Position numbers and translations under genes: made by a program
The notes under the pieces: generated by a model
Seen by the model: only the letters and a program-made list of their open reading frames with translations
The model's database searches: none
Told to the model about the DNA's origin: nothing
DNA from: Candidatus Gastranaerophilales bacterium
GTDB taxonomy: Bacteria > Cyanobacteriota > Vampirovibrionia > Gastranaerophilales > Gastranaerophilaceae
DNA: 64,000 nt
NCBI GenBank assembly: GCA_944325105.1
Contig: CALUYW010000015.1
Location: forward strand, 1 to 64,000
Reading direction: 5' to 3'
Part shown: piece after piece, positions 63,185-64,000 of the stretch
Layout of the letters: each line of letters opens with the position of its first letter
How positions within the stretch are numbered: position 1 is the stretch's first letter

Positions 63185-63260
63185 ATATAGAATTCTAATG
63201 ATAAAATACTCAAGGGTTGTCTATGTATAGACATGTTACTAATCTTGCTGGGGGATACGG
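63185..63260. promoter_or_regulatory. Divergent XRE-prepilin operator region
   Basis: The inverted repeat TGTCTA/TAGACA lies at 63218-63233. GACATGTT is repeated directly at 63173-63180 (over the XRE start) and 63230-63237. Such paired sites suggest control by the adjacent XRE protein. Confidence 0.45.
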
Positions 63261-64000
63261 ATGAAAAAACACGCTTTTACACTTGCAGAACTGCTTACTG
63301 CAGTACTTGTGATATCGGTTATTATGGTGGCGTTAGCTCCTGTTATAACAAAGAGGATGAAAGATAATATTACCGTACAGACTGATAATAGAGAGGGGTT
63401 AGAGATATATACCAATCCCGGTACTTATACATTTGATGTTCCTGTCGGTATTAATACATTATTTATTCAAGGTTCGGGAGGAGCAGGAGGTGGAGGAGGA
63501 GCAACCGTTAGTAATGAAAAAACGATTAGCTTTACAAGTAATTCAAGTTGGATAATACCAAATGGTGTTAATCAGGTTACTCTTACTATCACTGGAGCAG
63601 GTGGTGGTGGAGGGGGAAGTAATGGAAGTGCTACTGGTACCAATTGTTTAAGTGACGAATTTAAGGCAACAAGAGGTGCCGATGACGAGTCAGACCTTTG
63701 TTATACCAAACTAAACTCAATTGATGCAGCAATAAAAGTTGGTTCAATTATTCCAAATTGTGTTTTTCTAAAAGCAGGAGAATTATGCACCGGAGACTCA
63801 TGTGCTTGGTCTTTTTACGATACTACAGGCAATATTAAATCATATTCCTGTACAGATTCAGCAAATGGCGTGAAAGCATGCGGTTACTATGTCGCCCATA
63901 GACAGTGTCACTCAAATGCTTGTACTTTTTATAGAACCCCTGGTTATCCATTAACAGCAGGGTACAGGATGCCAAATTTAAAAGAATTAGAAAAAGTATC
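63261..64000 (+). CDS. Prepilin-like protein with glycine-rich repeats (cut by window end)
   Basis: The open frame runs from an ATG with TGGGGGATACGG upstream to the last base (246 codons seen, no stop). The N-terminus KKHAFTLAELL followed by TAVLVISVIMVALAPVIT is a type IV prepilin-type signal. Cleavage is expected after A5, with F6 at +1 and Glu at +5; Ala rather than Gly at -1 is unusual. Two glycine-rich stretches (SGGAGGGGG near residue 73 and GAGGGGGG near 112) each follow a beta-rich segment (FDVPVGIN, IIPNGVN). A Cys-rich part ends GYRMPNLKELEKV, which resembles the closing motif of DUF1566/Fib_succ-type surface domains. Likely a minor or specialised pseudopilin. Confidence 0.72.
   Translation, partial: MKKHAFTLAELLTAVLVISVIMVALAPVITKRMKDNITVQTDNREGLEIYTNPGTYTFDVPVGINTLFIQGSGGAGGGGGATVSNEKTISFTSNSSWIIPNGVNQVTLTITGAGGGGGGSNGSATGTNCLSDEFKATRGADDESDLCYTKLNSIDAAIKVGSIIPNCVFLKAGELCTGDSCAWSFYDTTGNIKSYSCTDSANGVKACGYYVAHRQCHSNACTFYRTPGYPLTAGYRMPNLKELEKV

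Overview
The window is a 64 kb piece of an AT-rich, gene-dense chromosome. It holds about 70 protein genes, and I see no rRNA, tRNA, CRISPR array or insertion sequence. The gene content suggests a flagellated, non-photosynthetic relative of the cyanobacteria (Vampirovibrionia/Melainabacteria, Gastranaerophilales type). The clues are a three-SLH-domain surface protein in a cell that also has MurJ and SpoIID-type wall genes, the efp-accB neighbourhood, a prenyl synthase beside a DUF212 protein, a membrane-anchored YvcK homologue, [FeFe]-hydrogenase maturase HydG, ADP-forming acyl-CoA synthetase, and a prepilin with the KKHAFTLAELL leader. This placement is inference from content, not a phylogeny.

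Layout. 0.1-8.2 kb: fusA, hydG, a small secreted protein, eno with an unusual cysteine tail, a HEAT-like protein and the SLH surface protein. 8.2-13.2 kb: a redox-type C_GCAxxG protein, an XRE regulator, then TPR-fliW-csrA-TPR convergent with two tandem flagellin genes whose ends are identical at DNA level. 13.4-20.5 kb, minus strand: HEAT protein-efp-accB-accC-cca and rsgA-ispA-DUF212. 20.5-31.9 kb, plus strand: a long gene run accD-accA-fliP-fliQ-fliR-flhB-flhA-PilZ-membrane protein-histidine kinase-HD-GYP response regulator-P-loop NTPase. It joins malonyl-CoA synthesis, the flagellar export gate and a probable c-di-GMP module.

31.9-40.2 kb: HAD phosphatase-ispF-small membrane protein-ribbon-helix-helix microprotein, a GltD-like oxidoreductase, an orphan winged-helix-like protein, tsaC, murJ and a SpoIID-like protein. 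40.2-47.4 kb: an MFS transporter, gap, a glycosyltransferase, a TatD-associated-type radical SAM protein and ADP-forming acyl-CoA synthetase. 47.5-48.9 kb: an AT-rich two-gene cassette, a protein with a phage-Mu-F-like Cys motif followed by a four-helix membrane protein. It is the best candidate for an undescribed effector-immunity-like pair. 49-56.2 kb: a GH57 glucan enzyme, upp, and the operon pxpA-yvcK-panB-panC-membrane protein.

56.2-64 kb: a GNAT-like protein, a membrane protein, a zinc-ribbon/RG-rich protein with a duplicated 51-residue domain, a YvyF-like flagellar protein, rRNA and tRNA modification genes (rlmD-like, mtaB), small regulators, and a glycine-rich prepilin that runs off the end of the window. 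Central metabolism visible here is glycolysis (eno, gap), fatty-acid initiation (all four acetyl-CoA carboxylase subunits), the MEP/prenyl pathway, pantoate/pantothenate synthesis, and ATP production from acyl-CoA. Many genes overlap by a few bases, and most transcription units end in clear intrinsic terminators.
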